A stretch of DNA of 64,000 nt from Mytilus galloprovincialis (lineage: Eukaryota > Mollusca > Bivalvia > Mytilida > Mytilidae): positions 16,270,863-16,334,862 of the forward strand of contig NC_134849.1 of assembly GCF_965363235.1 (NCBI RefSeq), given 5' to 3'. The position numbers and the translations under genes are program-made. The notes under the pieces are model-generated. The model was given only the letters and a program-made list of their open reading frames with translations. It did no database searches and was not told the origin of the DNA. This document shows positions 1 through 14,800 of the stretch, piece after piece. Positions within the stretch are counted from its first letter, which is position 1, and every line of letters starts with the position of its first letter.

Positions 1-960
1 TTTGTACACCAAATTCATGAGGGTAACGAGTAACGTGTATTCAAACAAATTAGACGTCAATTGTATAATGTAAACTGTTGATCTTTGGTAAACTATATCA
101 AAAATATCTCTTCAATTTTCAATTTTCTTTTATATTTCAAAACATGTTCGATAATCTATTTGTACACATGATTATGTTAATATAAGAACATGGTTATTTC
201 TAGGTCAGACGTACGACCCATGTTCAATAAATTAGTCGGCCGTAACAGAATATGAACGTCTAATTGTATGCCTTGTATTTTCAGGGCACCATGTTCTATG
301 TACTGTGTACAAATTTATACCCCTTTATTAACAATGTTTTTATTTCATTTTCTTTAAATGTCTATACTCTGCCAATTTTTTTTATTTAACAACCGATCCA
401 TTGTATACTTCTGTCGGTACCGTGTAACAAATCAACATGCTGACAAAGTGTGGACTTTGATTTTGTTTTGTCAAACTTGCCAGTAGAAAAAAAACAGTAC
501 ATATATGAATAACGTGTTCGAGTACCTTCTCTAATCGGCTTTATACTACTGATATCAAAAACTTTAAAATAAAGTATTATTATATTAAGAAGTAAAACGG
601 TTTCATCTACATTTAACTGATCATAAATTCAAAGGGGGAAAAAACATGCAAATATTAGTGATGAGGGCAGGGTTGATACAAATTGAAACGAACTCAATGA
701 TTAGGTGTATTCTAAAACAAGAACAAAGGATAAAGTCTTTATAGAATTGATCATTATGTCAAATGTTATAATGCAATATGATTTTAAAAAAATAAAATAA
801 TTACTGTGTAATAAAATTATTCTCGTGTGTTTCTTGCATAAAAAAAGAGAGAATATACTAAGGGACAAATGTATATCTTTCGTCATCATTAAGATATGAA
901 CTTCTGAATGAAAAAACTAACATATAGGGAATTTCCCCACCAGTAGAATAATCTCCGTAT
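1..960. other. Flanking DNA without recognised genes
   Basis: AT-rich sequence with short ORFs only. No exon, RNA gene or complete repeat that I can support. Confidence 0.5.
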
Positions 961-1057
961 TTTCTTTTATTTAACAACATTGATAACTTTAAACGGAAAC
1001 TTACAATCTGATACATCATTGTTTACACGCATTTTTGTCTCACTAGGAAGTTATACT
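961..1057 (+). repeat. Dispersed segment, copy 1
   Basis: About 95 bp, including AAACGGAAACTTACAAT and CACTAGGAAGTTAT, recurs at 3,505-3,597. The two copies are clearly related and lie 2.5 kb apart. In the second copy the similarity stops where the GAAT tetranucleotide array begins. Confidence 0.6.
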
Positions 1058-1508
1058 TGTAACTGACATTTTATCAAATTGTTTTATCAATATGTTAGAT
1101 TTCATTTAAACAGTCGTAACTTTTATCTTTTCTGTTTTACAACTGGTCAACATTTTAATAGGAAATTATTTTTCTTAAACACTTTCGTTCTAGTCTTCAT
1201 CGCCGTATAATAGAATCGACAACAAACTTTTGAGAAATAAATTATGAAGTTAGTTTTGTGAAAATATCGTATGGAAATGTTTTTTTTTATATGTACCTTA
1301 TGTGTCAAAGATGTAAAAATACCAGTAAATAAATTACCAATTAGAAAGGTAATTTTCATCTGAAATATTCACATTCGTTTGGTATACAAAATAAAAGGAA
1401 CAGACTACAAAATAGAAGTATACAAACACAATATATTTTGATTTCAGCTATGCTTTGGCTTTATCATGTTTATGTTTAAACGTTTCATAGCAATATGTTC
1501 ATTTACAT

Positions 1509-1672
1509 AATGTGGAGAAGGATCTGCTTGCCATTGTTTGGTTGTCTATGTTGTGTCATGTGTACTATTGTTTGTCTGTGTGTCCTTTTCATTTTTAGCC
1601 ATGGCGTTGTCAGTTTATTTTCGATTTATGATTTTGACTGTCCCTCTTGTGTCTTTCGTCCCTCTTTTACAT
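1509..1672 (+). mobile_element. Retroelement 3' end, solo copy (family R1)
   Basis: Contains GGATCTGCTTGCC, TAGCCATGGCGTTGTCAGTT and GACTGTCCCTCTTG, the same 3' segment that follows a reverse-transcriptase ORF at 53,036-53,830. The copy is 5'-truncated. The ORF across it is only this repeat read in frame. Confidence 0.65.
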
Positions 1673-2143
1673 AAACTTTGCAAATACAATACAGTTTCGT
1701 ATTTTGTCTTTGATACTTTTAAAACTATCCAACGCGTACATTTTGATCATGTGAGGAAAATTATAAACTGTGACAGCGAACATTCGAATCCAAAACTTAA
1801 ACACCTCGTGAATAGGTTTGCTACTATAAATAACTCCATGACAATTCAGGTAAACCTAGAAAAGAGTGTCTGACGTATTTCGTTTATAACGTGTAGATTC
1901 ATTTTTTGAACAACCAACAGTATATAAATTAGCTACCGTCAAGTAAAGAATAGTAAATTATGAGCATAACACTCACCAATGATCCACTGTATATATGCGA
2001 TATTTGTTTTATAAAGTCAGAAAGACTTTTTTAAATGTGACTAACATAGCTAAAAAACAGTTTTTACGTGTTTCAAGCCCGTTGGTCTACTGTAAAATAC
2101 GATATGTATGTTTCCATTTTTTTATTCTTTTCATTATAAATCA

Positions 2144-2230
2144 TTTCGACAATCCATGTTTTTGTTTTTGCCATTTGATCAGGGACTTACTTTTCTGAAT
2201 ATTCCTCGGAGTTCAGCATATTTGTGATTT
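2144..2230 (+). repeat. Dispersed bivalve repeat fragment
   Basis: Contains GCCATTTGATCAGGGACTT and TCCTCGGAGTTCAG, also seen at 39,340-39,420 (GCCATGTGATTATGGACTT, TCCTCTGAGTTCAG). It is the end of an abundant repeat whose full form is not in this window. Confidence 0.5.
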
Positions 2231-2739
2231 TTCTTTTTAATAGATTGGGTTTTGATTTAAGCAGCCAGTCGGGTCCTAATATGGGCGTATTATCTAGTGC
2301 TAATTGTTTGGACGGCACCACGTTCTTAGTCAATAATGTTTTCTTATAAGTAAATCAAGGGTTAAAAATTGACATATTGAGCTAATACTGATCTCTTCTC
2401 AAAAACTAAGCCAAAAAACCAGTCCGTTCATTTAATTTGCCGTGTTAACTTTTTTGAATTTTATCTTTTGTTGTGCAGTAGTCATGAAAAAAATATTTTT
2501 GACTACATTAACGTTGAAAAAAATATATTAACAATTTTTGACGTGTCAACTCAATTCTTGTTTTTAAGATGTTTGATTCATTTCAAAAGTGTTTCGATCC
2601 TATATCTTTACAACGATATTATACCTTACAAGTTTCAGCATACACGTTTATATGTTATAATAGTTCCTTAAACGCTGTGAAGCAGTTTTTATAGCGTTTG
2701 AAAAAGTTTTCATCCGTGCAACTTAACAATGAATGTAAA

Positions 2740-2806
2740 CTAAACAGGGTATTGAGGATTGTCCATAACTCCATCATCGTTATTTTCTGGGTCCTTGACT
2801 ATCCTT
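2740..2806 (-). CDS. Gene A exon 11: cytosolic tail and stop
   Basis: It is entered in phase 2 and encodes RIVKDPENNDDGVMD and then NPQYPV, followed by TAG. The acidic hydrophilic composition, the phase match to exon 10 and the T-rich acceptor context support it. The acceptor could be three bases further in (AAGAAG). A small unseen in-phase exon inside the 2.9-kb last intron cannot be excluded. Confidence 0.65.
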
Positions 2807-5800
2807 CTTTGTGTATACAAAAAGAATCACACTCTATATACTACTTATCTTAAAAACTCACATACCTATTTTGTAGTTATTCAAGATAATCAAGGGTTTC
2901 GGTATATGAATCATTTTACAGAAAAATCTATATCTTATTAAATTTAACTCTTTCCATTTTAATGCAAAGAATCAAAGTTTGACACATCATACAAATTGTG
3001 AATCTGGTTATTATCTATTATTTTTTTTTAATTTTCTAAGTACATCACGTTTATCATTGATATGATCATAAGTATTAAATAATTGTTAACAAATTTTGTA
3101 TTTTTGAAATACTGAGGCATTTCTACCTCAGGAAAAGACTGCATAAGCTGTTTCTGATTAGTTTATTGTTAAATTATAGACACAACTATGATACAGTGAT
3201 AAAGACGGTGTCTTTTTATGACCCGTTTTATGCTTCTGCAGTGCTGTTGACAATATGATTTGAAACTAGAATCCAGTAATAAAACTCTGTCCACTATAAT
3301 ACGTCTGTCGTCGCCATGTTAAGAAAAACAAACTGACTGTGTGTGGTTTAAGAGCCACATTTGCGAATAGAAAAAACAATGCGAATAAATTGAACTGCTA
3401 CATTTGTTTACTCTAGTTGATTTATTCTACTTAGTATTGCGCTTTCCTCTGAATGTATTCTACAGCCAAAAAAAAAACAGTAAAAATTTAACTTCGAGCA
3501 ATAGGTCCATTTAACTACATAGATAACAGCAAACGGAAACTTACAATTTGAAACGTCATTGTATAAATAAATGTTTGTCACACTAGGAAGTTATTCTTGA
3601 ATGAATGAATGAATGAATGAATGAATGAACTTTAATGAATGAATGAATGAATGAATGAATGAATGAATGAATGAATGAATGAATGAATGAATGAATGAAT
3701 GAATGAATGAATGAATGAATGAATGAATGAATGAATGTTCTCACAAAACTACATGTAATAGTTACAGAAATGAATTTATAAGCCTGCACATGTGTGATCA
3801 AATAACGTAACTTAACTTGGAGGACTGACTTTCACCAGTATTGTTTTTATAAACTCACATATTTTTTTCTAAAATGATAGTATGGTCTGAATTAAATAAT
3901 CTAAGTTATTTGTATGCATTCGGATTTTTCCAGCAATATTAGGGTAAAAATTTCTTTCTCTCTAGATCTAAAGATTTACAAGTCATGATATAATGAAATT
4001 CGTCACCGATTTCACTTGAATTGCATAGATGACAAGGTCTGTCGTTTCGGGACAACTTATACACAAATATTCATTACACGCTATATCTAGTTCTATCTGT
4101 ATTATATATTTACTATTGTACTGTCTAAACCTTTTTTTTTTATTTGGACATAAAAATATTCCATTCGTAATCATAGAATCATTGACTGACAACTATACAT
4201 CTTTCTTACTTGATGCCTCATCCCCAGTATACATTACCTTGTACATTTTGTGCATTTAACCACCTTGATAGCAGAAACTATACACTAGAGGCTCCAAGGA
4301 GCCTGTGTCGCTCACCTTATATTTTTATTAGCAATTGATGGATGTGATAATGTAACCGTTATACCTTTGCTTTTGTTTTAGAGATATAAGTCAAAAACTG
4401 CATTTTTCTATTTTTAGTCATGTCTGTCATTTTGATTGGCAGCATAATGACGAGGCACATATTTTAAACTGGAAACCCTAATGCTTATTGTGGCCAAGTT
4501 TATTTCAGTTGTAAAAGATAACAAAATTTACGAAAAATTGTTAAATTTTGTCTTTAAAGGGCAATAACTCCTTATGAGGTAAATTAATTATTTTGATCAT
4601 GTTTTACTTATTGTAGATCTTACTTTGCTAAACACTATTGCTGCTTACAGTTTATCTCTATTTATGATGATATTCAAGATAATAACCAAAGACTGCAAAA
4701 TTCCCTTAAAATTACAAATTCAGGGGCAACAATATAACAACAAATTGTCTAATTTGTCTGAAAATTTCAAAAGTCAAATTGATCTGGACCTGATAAACAA
4801 TTTTACCCCCAGTTAGATTTGCTATAAATGCTTTGGTGTCAGAGATATAAGCCAAAAATCTTCATTTTACCCCTATGCATTATTTTTAGCAATGGCGGCC
4901 ATCTTGATTGGTTAGACGGGTTATCGGACACGTTTGAGAGTGTTAACTATTACACAATTGGCTTGGTTTTTAGTTATTGAAGATAATAACCAGGGACCAG
5001 TGAAACGCAAAAAAAAAGTTAGTAGATTGGTTTAGTACAATAAATCAATAAACTTAGAAGAATTTTTTTATACAAAAAAAAAAAATAAAACAAATACGCA
5101 TTATGTAACATTAGTCACTTAAATTTAACAAAGTGGGTTTTTTTCAGTTTGTAAATCATGTAAATCCAATGTAAAAAGTTTCAACTAATCAATAACTGTA
5201 AAGTATATATCGTTGTTACAAGTATTCCTGTTTTCCATTTTTAAATCAGCGTATTGCGATGTGTCCTTGAAAAGTTCAGTTTTCCTACAAAAAAAGTGAT
5301 ATTTTTCATAGCTGTTTTCAAAGTTTAGATTTTAACAAATGTACATGGAGACATTGTACGTACTTACCACAGCATGAATAATGTGAATTTAAGTTAATCA
5401 GGTGTCCACGTAAACGAATCAATTGACAGAAAAATATATATGAGACTCTTTCCAAAACAAAGCACAATGTCACTTGACAACATATCTCGAAAATTGTGCA
5501 TCAGTTTATTTTCAAAATGTCTCTTAATTTTCTATGAACATACCTTTAAGTGAAAAATAGATATGAAAATGATACATTGAAAAACTTCATGTAGTTCTAT
5601 CTAAGACCCTATTTTAGTTGTCGTCGGATACATGTAATAACATTTTAAAATTGTTAATATATTGAAAGGTATGTATTAGTGAAATTGGTAATACCTGAGT
5701 TTACGAATGAGTAGTATGATACCAAAACATAACAAGTTTAAACCAACACTTCCTCCTATGATAGCTCCTGGAAGACAATGACATATTTTAAATCAAAGAC

Positions 5801-8800
5801 AAACAGGTGCATAGTGAAAGTAAACAAAATTGATGTGTTAACGGACATACCTATTTTCGACGTAATTTCCGAGTGCTCATATCACCGTTTGATATTTTAG
5901 TTTATACTATTGACTGTTATTGTGTTTAATTAAGAATGATCTGAGGTATATCAAAGGTACTCTGTGTATTTTGACGCTGTTGGCTTACTGAAACAAGATT
6001 TGGTGACAATTCCGCTTTAATGTGTTGGTCAAATTTAATCGTACCATATTTAAAAGTTTTGAAATAGTTTAACCGTCAAAATGAGGTTTAAACCGTCTCT
6101 GAAGTATGCTCTTCTGTTAGTGGCATTTTACAAACATTATTTTAGATATAATGTCATCAGATTTACTGCATGAAATTATATACCTCATGTTCTCATCTGA
6201 CAACAAGAAAATAAATTATGCAAAGAGTCAATTTTTCAACAAGACAAGAGACGCAACAAATCAATCAAGTATATTCACTATTTAAATTGTGTGAGAAAGG
6301 AGCCAATTTTGACAAAAATTACAGATATAAAGTAAGAATATAGTTTCTTCAATATCAATTTTGATTGCAGGATGTTTGCATGAGTGTCTTTGTCTATGGC
6401 TTAGAATAAATATATAGATGAATCGTTACCAACGAGTGCGGCTGCTGTAAATCCTTTATGACACTCATTTGTCACTTTTTCAAAAGGTGTTACCCCAGAC
6501 GTTATACCTACAAAATATACAACCTGATTGTTCATTTATGATTTAATATGTTTACTTGCTAAAAATTAAACATGTGGTATTTGCTATAGTAGTAACAAAA
6601 TTGAAACATATCGAATCCATGTCTCAAATGCAATAAAACTTCCTTATGTTTAATCATATTTAAATGTAAGGTGAACATATTTATAAAATACAACACTTGA
6701 AATGATATGTTTGCTAGTCACAAATGCACTCACAGTCAGTTACACACAAGGCACAAAGAAAACCACTCACATATACATAAAAAGGACGTCACGTGTACGA
6801 AAATGAAAGAAATGTATATCAATGCAAGTAGTTATAAAAACATTTGTTTCAAACTGTTCAACTCTACGAAAACAAAATACTGTCAATATATAAATGTCAG
6901 AGTGGTTAATGACCACATAAAATGTATTAAATAGGGTGTTGATATGCTAACGTATTATGCTGCATACAAACGTTTATTCACACTGTAAATAATATTCATA
7001 TTAAACATTTATGTCAAATGTTGACTTGAAGTTTCATTCGAATATGTGAATTTGATTAGGAACATATATAATGCCTACAAACTTAAAATGTGCGTACCGT
7101 ACCTGAAAATAGTGGAACCGTTACAAATGTATATATGCCATAGCTCTGCTTGTGGGTGCTGAGTAGTATGTTCACTTAAATTCATTTTCGAACCGTCCGT
7201 CAATGAATGAATGTGTAAATGAGAGTGGGTAAAGTCTTAGTATAGTACTTGTATAATAACTGTACTATCTGATAAATTGCTACGGTGAGATAAAATTGCA
7301 AATATGTAGGTAAAAAAAGTGACGTTGATTCTGATTTCAATTTGTTTTTCATTTCTAATGATCCTATGGTAATGATGCTCTCTCTGTTAGATTTGCAATC
7401 TTCGGCTTATATTCACATGTATACTTATTCAGATAGGAATATAAAAGTACATGATACATGTATGATGCGTGCCTTTATGTATCTTTTTTCTAATGCGCAA
7501 CACACTTGCAAGACAGTTTTTAAAAAGAAATAAAACATTTGCATCATTTACATCTGTCATAACATGTTACATCCAAAAAGATATATCCAGCAAAAACAGT
7601 ATCTAGAACCTATATCAAAAGATTAAAGAATGTAATTTAAATAATTGCCTGACATACTTTTTACTAACGTTGTCTTAGTATTTCCCTGGTTTTCTATAAT
7701 TTGCTTTGGTGTCATCCCTAAGGAAGACAACGTTGTGAAGAGTACATGGTCTGTTTTTGAACTTTCTATAAGAAATGTATAAATATTATTTTTTTTTATC
7801 ACTTTCATACTTAAGCAAACTAGACAGATATAACTTGAATTCTAATACTGGTTACAACAGTTTTTGACAAGCTTGTCACATTCACTGTGAAAGCAATTGA
7901 ATCTTATCGGTGTTTTCACTGTCTGTTCAAATCTGCTCAGCTCATCAGAAAATTGCATATCACAGCTTTTTTACATCCAATAGGTTGACCAGCTTCAATA
8001 AGATTGATCTGGACATATCATCAACGTCATAAAGAATTAACCCACGTTGGTTAGTTCGCCACGAAGGCATCAAGTCATCATCTGGTTTGCTTGTGAAACA
8101 AATAAAACACTCGTGTCTCACATATTGTATTTTCAAATATATAAGTGTAGTCTGAAAATGTGATCATCAAATTTTTATAAGGTTCATGTAAATTATCTTC
8201 TGTTCGACACAATATGAAGTGTTTTTAAACTCAATTGCTGTGCTCACTCGACACATAAACAAGCTCTTGTTATAACTCGCACATGGTAGTTTCGAATATC
8301 AACATACTGACAACCTGATATTTTGAAAATTTTTAACAAAATTTATCTCGTAATGCATAATAGGATTCAATACTATTTATTTCTATTTTTAGAAATCGAT
8401 TGCCATTTCTTACTTTCAATTAAAATCGCGACTAACCCACAAAGAGCTGTTTCATCTGCAGGCCCTGTTTTTATTGAATTTTCTAACATGACGTCATTCA
8501 AACGCTTTGAGTACACACCCGTGGTAAAATATAAATATATATTGTTTTGGTTGTTCCGATCGTACTCACACGTCATATGCTTTTTTTATGAATAAGCTAC
8601 CCGACGTCATATAACGTTGACGTCTAAATATAAGCATTTAACTGGAAAATACACGCTTGTGAAACAGAAAAATCATCACAACAAGGAAACGTAAGCAAAC
8701 GATTCTAAAATGTGTTATATAGGCCATTTTTGTACACATATAAGGCATTTAAGTACAATTATCATTTAGATTTCTCCGAACCTATCTAAATATGTTTTTG

Positions 8801-11800
8801 TAAATAGTTTAATCATGAAATATATTCAGTTTGCTCTGTTCTTTTACGTCAATTTAATCGTGCGTTTATTTATAGGAACGGCAAATAAAGCCTTCACCTA
8901 GAGCGTTTCGATCCAAAACAATTGCCTTAATTGTCCTATTAGAATCGAAATAATTCATGGGGGCTTAAGTATATCGTAATTTTACCACGGGTTGTCCCTT
9001 TATGCCAATAGTTTACCCCTCGCTATCGCTCAGGGTAAGATATTTGTCATAAAGGTCCATATATATATTCTAGCCCCATGAATTAGTTCTTAAACATTTT
9101 TACCCAGATTCAATTAACTCGTTTGACAGCTTCAGTAACAATTTTATCCGACATTCATCTAGAACTACCTCTATAACAGGACCTTTCTATAACATTTGCT
9201 GTTAATTTGTTCTCGTACTGAACACGCATGCTGTTGCAATTGGACATTAAACAACACACAATCAATCATCAACAAATTTTGTCGGTTGTCCTTTCGGTCA
9301 CTATGTTGTCTGTTGTTATCATCATCGGTTTTGATTTTTTCCTATCAATCTATCTAGCTATTTGACATGTTCGTATTTTCTCAAATCAAATACTAGTAAC
9401 AGATAAGTTGTCAGTTGAAAACGTATATATGTACTTTAGGTACGCATCTTCATACATGATATATACAGATTTCAATTTATAGAGATGAAGTGATAGGAAA
9501 AATCTTCTTGCCCTTAGACCAATATTATAGTACAGGGGGATGAATTTTTAGAAATTATCTCACCACAATTAATGAGAATGATTTTTACGTTGAAATATGG
9601 CTCATCATAACAGTGAAATGATTTTGCTTTTACAAATGTATTTAGCGTTTCGATAAACGTGTGATATCTTCCGCCTCTTTGACTTTTCAACTCAATTAGA
9701 CATGTAACATAACATCCATTGTTTCTTTTTTATACTTACGATCACTTCTACAAATAAACCATTGCAGCGTTTCGTTACAAGCCATTTCAATCTTTTTAAA
9801 TATCGTGTTGCCATTTATAATATTGATAACACCTGCCGGACACATCAATGGTGTGTTGGTACAATCTTTTAAATAAAAATTAATTCATCAAAACATAAAT
9901 TATGCCGTTTTTATCATACACGGTGTTATAGTAATATCGTTTGCAGGTTCTGTTATTACATTGTTGTCAGTGTAAATGGAACTTTATGTAACTGTTATAC
10001 AAGTGAGAGGTTTATTTAGCTAAGTGTAATCCACCATTTTCTACACATTGAAATGCTTGTACCTGTGTCAAGACTATAACATGCAGAATTGGTTTTGCAA
10101 TATGATATGATATTAAGATTGTGTATATAAAAGCAAACACAGATTTTATACATATGACAATTTAAGGACATACAGACAATTCTTTGTGGAGGTAATCACG
10201 TCTTTATGTATAATGTGTGATTTTTTCTATCAAAACTTAAAGATTCATTCAATGCATTCAGAAAAAAATCATAACATAACATTTAACTTTTCCTCAGAGT
10301 AAAATGGAAAAAGAAAGGATAGCTAGTATACAGGTACTTGCTTTAACTTTGTCATAAAGTACAAACTAATGATAACATTATAGTTTATCAGCCTAGTTTG
10401 AAATGTTTCTACATTGCAGAAATTCAAAAATGAGTCTAGCTGTCAACTAAGCCAATACGACTTGATATATAGTAAGCACCTTTCGATGTTACTGGTGTAC
10501 AATCTTATACATAAAGTATAGGCTAGAACTAAAGAGGTCTTTCTACAGACGATGCAATCGCTTATACCTTAATCCCCGTTGCTATAACCCGATTGAAGAC
10601 ATAAAAGTGCATGCACCATCATATATTTAATTATTTTTTTTATTGTTTAATACTTCCTTTGTGTGAATATACCATTATGTAAACCTTTGTTCATACATGT
10701 TGTGCTAGTCCATTTGTTAAAATTATAAAGAAAATTCATTATAAAAAAAGTACATGTAAATATATCTAAAAGACATAGACATGGACTTTTGATATACTCA
10801 TTGAAATCTATTGTTTTGTTTGGTTTTAGTTAGATCGTCGTCTGTCCGTTTGCTGCTGTTGAAATTATCAAGTACCGATATGAATCTAGTGGGTGTGTTA
10901 ATAACTTTAGAGCGAAAAATCGATACTGATATTTTATAAAATGGTTGGAAAGGCTACTATTGACATGTGTTATCTTGTTTCGTCTCTTGATCTGTTAAAA
11001 AGCGGACGTTTCCATGATTAAGTTATTTGTTTAACATTATCCTACTTCTGATTTATTAAGTAACTTTGTATCACCACAAATAAGAGAATATACATAACAA
11101 TTATTAGCATTGTGTTCGGTTTTGTATTTCGGTCGTAGTCTGATTGACGTTTTGTCATACATTTTCCAGACATAAAAATGTGTTTTTTGTAATAAATTAA
11201 CTTGATGTTTTGAAAAAGCTACACATAAAATCTTAGATATATCTATAGACTTACTTGTTTCAAAACACTCTGTTTTATGTTCTCTAATAACATTCGTCCA
11301 TGCCGGAATTCCTGAAAATTTAGAATTTCCAGTTTGATGACAAAAAGTTGAAGGTAACAACAGTTGTTGCTTTGATTTACAAAACCTCGCTCCTTCGTGT
11401 TGTGTAGCTCCCCAGTATGAGGAGGTTCTGTCTTCTGAAAAAAATGAAACATTAATCAAATTACAATAAAATAAAAACAAAATATACTTTGCTCATTAGT
11501 ATGTACGATTCAAAATTTTTGACAAGCATGCAGATATAGCTTTTCACTAATCATAAATACCTTAATAATAAACTAGTTATTTTCCGGAACATTATTGCGC
11601 AGTGTTGTAATCGATTTAGTACTACGCATACTACAAAAGTGGTTCAAGAAGAAATGTTGATTTCTCTATTTCTTCTACGAGTAAACAAGCTAGACTATAC
11701 GCCTGTGTGTTGGTGTAAATGACTATTCCTCTTGTTATAAGTGCTAATATTCTATATCTTTTCAAGCAGTTAATGAATTTAATGATAGTTCAAGATATGT

Positions 11801-14800
11801 ACAACATGTGTTATAAACAAAACATTACAATAATTTTAAGAAACGCTTTATCTTTTCAATTCAACGAATATTTCTGGTATATTCCTAGTGAATGCTCTTA
11901 ATTTATTGTTTTTTGTCTAACCATATCAATTTTCATTGAGGATTATATAACTATAAATTGTAATTACCACATCTAGCAACGGTTGTTAAATCCTTTGCAT
12001 TACAATTTCGTGCTTCAAACATGTGTGACTGAGCACTGCCCTTTGAACATCCTCCACAGCAGAATGTCATGCAGTTTCCAGGATCGTCTGAATCAAAAAC
12101 TGTTCCAAGAAACTCTGTATTAAAAGCAACAATATGTTACCGGTCTTGATATCTAAAAAATTCAAAAGCTCAGCAAAACCAGAATTTGAAAGAAAAAACA
12201 TGGACAGTCGCACAGCGGGGGGAATCGATTGCGTCTACAGATTCACAAGCACAACATTGCATGTAAATCAAAACTATTCAAAATATCAATATATGAGCAT
12301 AATCTGATGATACGGTGGTGTGTAGATTAAATATATTTACAAATACGCTTTTACAATAGGACGAAGTAAACAGACAGAATGAGCTACGAACGTGTCTCGA
12401 TGTCTCTGGTTAAGTATATTATAAGTGACAACATTAGCCTAGTTATTCATTGCAAATGAAATGAAACCCCATAATTGATCTAGTACAATGTAAGTAAAAT
12501 AGAAATTTACTAACCTTTGTATACATAGTAGGAATTCGACTCTTCGCATACACTCATATTCCTCTGATTATCAGTAACGACTTCATCTAGGATGCAAACA
12601 CATCTTCTGGATTCAATCTTCTTATTATAAAAAAATATGAAAATATCCAGGAACATAAAACATGAAATGTGCAGAGAAGGACCAAAAATGACACTTAATT
12701 CAGAAATTGAAATTTTTAGTGCAAATACAATTGTAAGATCTAAAGTCAGTATACGAGTATTTACTACTTATTCATGTTATTCTATAGCTAATTTCCTTAT
12801 CAAGCCCATGAATGTTTTATTCAAAATACAAATGGTTGGACCCACGTCTGCATTTTCAATTGATGTGGGTCTACGCATATGTGTCCCAAATAGCTTACAT
12901 GTATGTCGTGCATGGCTATGTGTTGTGATAGAAGTAAATAGTGTAAGTGTTGTTGATCCTTCTACGGTAGATATATAAAAATTGAATTGAAATATTTGTT
13001 AATTAATTATGTTCAACAAAAATTCAATGCAGCACTTTTCAACTATACATATGTTCTCTGTTTATTATACATTGTAGTAATTCCATTTGCTACATCTGCA
13101 TTTAGTTCACATACCTTGAATCCAAAATGTTTGACATGATGACACTTTTTCTGACATTCATCACGTGTGTTTATGGAATAGAATTCGGTGTTGTTCAATC
13201 CATCAACTTTATAACAACCTTAAAGCATAATATATATCATCAATACCATTATTGAATTATTCCCATGCAACAGACTAAATGCATTAAACTTTTTATATCA
13301 TACTGCAACAAATATAGGTTATTATCAGTATTCTAATTGAACTTGACTGTATACATTTAGTTGTTTTTTAAATGATTTCCATGATTGGATTTGCAGTGTC
13401 TGGCCGTTTTATTTTGGTAATCGACACAAAATAACAGAAAACTGTATGCGCCTACACCGAATAGATTAAATGGATTTAATTTGAGGTCATTGCACGTGAA
13501 TTTTTCGATTGGCGTCAGATTTCAAATATCTTAGTAAATAGATTTGTTTACCAATGTCGTCGTACTACCATTGTATCACTGCGTTTAATTTTCAAATCTT
13601 ATCAGATATAGACAAATGTTGAAAGTAGCAAGATGTAAAGCACGATAATGAATACACATTTGTACATATTTTTGTGATATATTTTGCTAGAGGCCTAAAA
13701 ACCACTGTTAATCACATCTGAAGTCCGTGATGATTACTCGACAATAACACATAATCGCCCAAAGTCTACAAAAATCCCAGAAAATAATGTGTATGATATC
13801 ATCGAAAATTTCTAGACATGTTAGATGGACAAAAGACAGACAAGCACATAACACACTGGATTACTTGTGCCGTAAAGGCGAATTGAAAATTTCAGAGACA
13901 CATAAGTATAACGAGAACTGATTTGCTTATTGTGCATGTGCAATAAATGTTAGTGTACATGTAGGCTTACGGATTTATAGCGCTAGAAACTTAGTTTATT
14001 TAACGACGGCTTTATTTAGTTGATTCTACAATGTATTTTGTACTTTAATCATCAAATCCTTTTAGGGGATTTATTAAGGAAAAAAGGATTTGTATCATGT
14101 TGTATTTTGATAAATATATTATTTTTACATAGTTTGAATGGCTAGTCAAACATACTCGTATTTTGATTTTTTGTGCCAAACGTTTAATAGTCACAGTTCC
14201 AATGGCTGAATTTCTGTTTACTTCAATATATACATGTTTTGTTTTCCGTATATTTCTAGTGAGGTTCAACACGACATTTTGTGGGCATTGACAAAAGGAT
14301 ACATACATGTAGCCTTAAATGAGCGTTTCTTAGACGACCATGTATTCAGTTTTTCTAGCACAAAAGGTTAACATAAGATTTCTTTTCTAGTACAGGTTAT
14401 TGAATATACAATGTATAATGTACATGTCTATATTTTTCATTTATTTTGTCTTCCTAAATCGACAGCTCACAATAAGAAGTACTCGAGCAAGTAAACCAAT
14501 AAAAGTGCTATTGTTGTTTTTAAATTTTTTAAATAGTTGAATTCAAATATATTTAGCGGAAAGATGACTGATCCTTCAACATATATATGGCGGGGTTAAG
14601 CTATTTTTATGAATTCCCGACCTTCCTTATGTTGATTTTCGTTTCAGAATGACATATCTGTCAAACAATTAATATATCTACTGTACAATGTTATTTATTC
14701 AATTTCCTTTTTAAGATGTGTGCATTGTCTTCAAAGACCAGTTTTTAGTATCAGTTTTTAAACTTACACATAATTATAATATTCGTTCGTAGATTCAACT

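Noticed and set aside
3583-3801. ORF rich in HSFI repeats
   Set aside because: Translation of the GAAT/ATTC tetranucleotide array.
11243-11452. Second minus-strand ORF over gene A exon 6
   Set aside because: Out of phase with both neighbouring exons; the 147-codon frame carries the lectin-like motifs and the correct phase.
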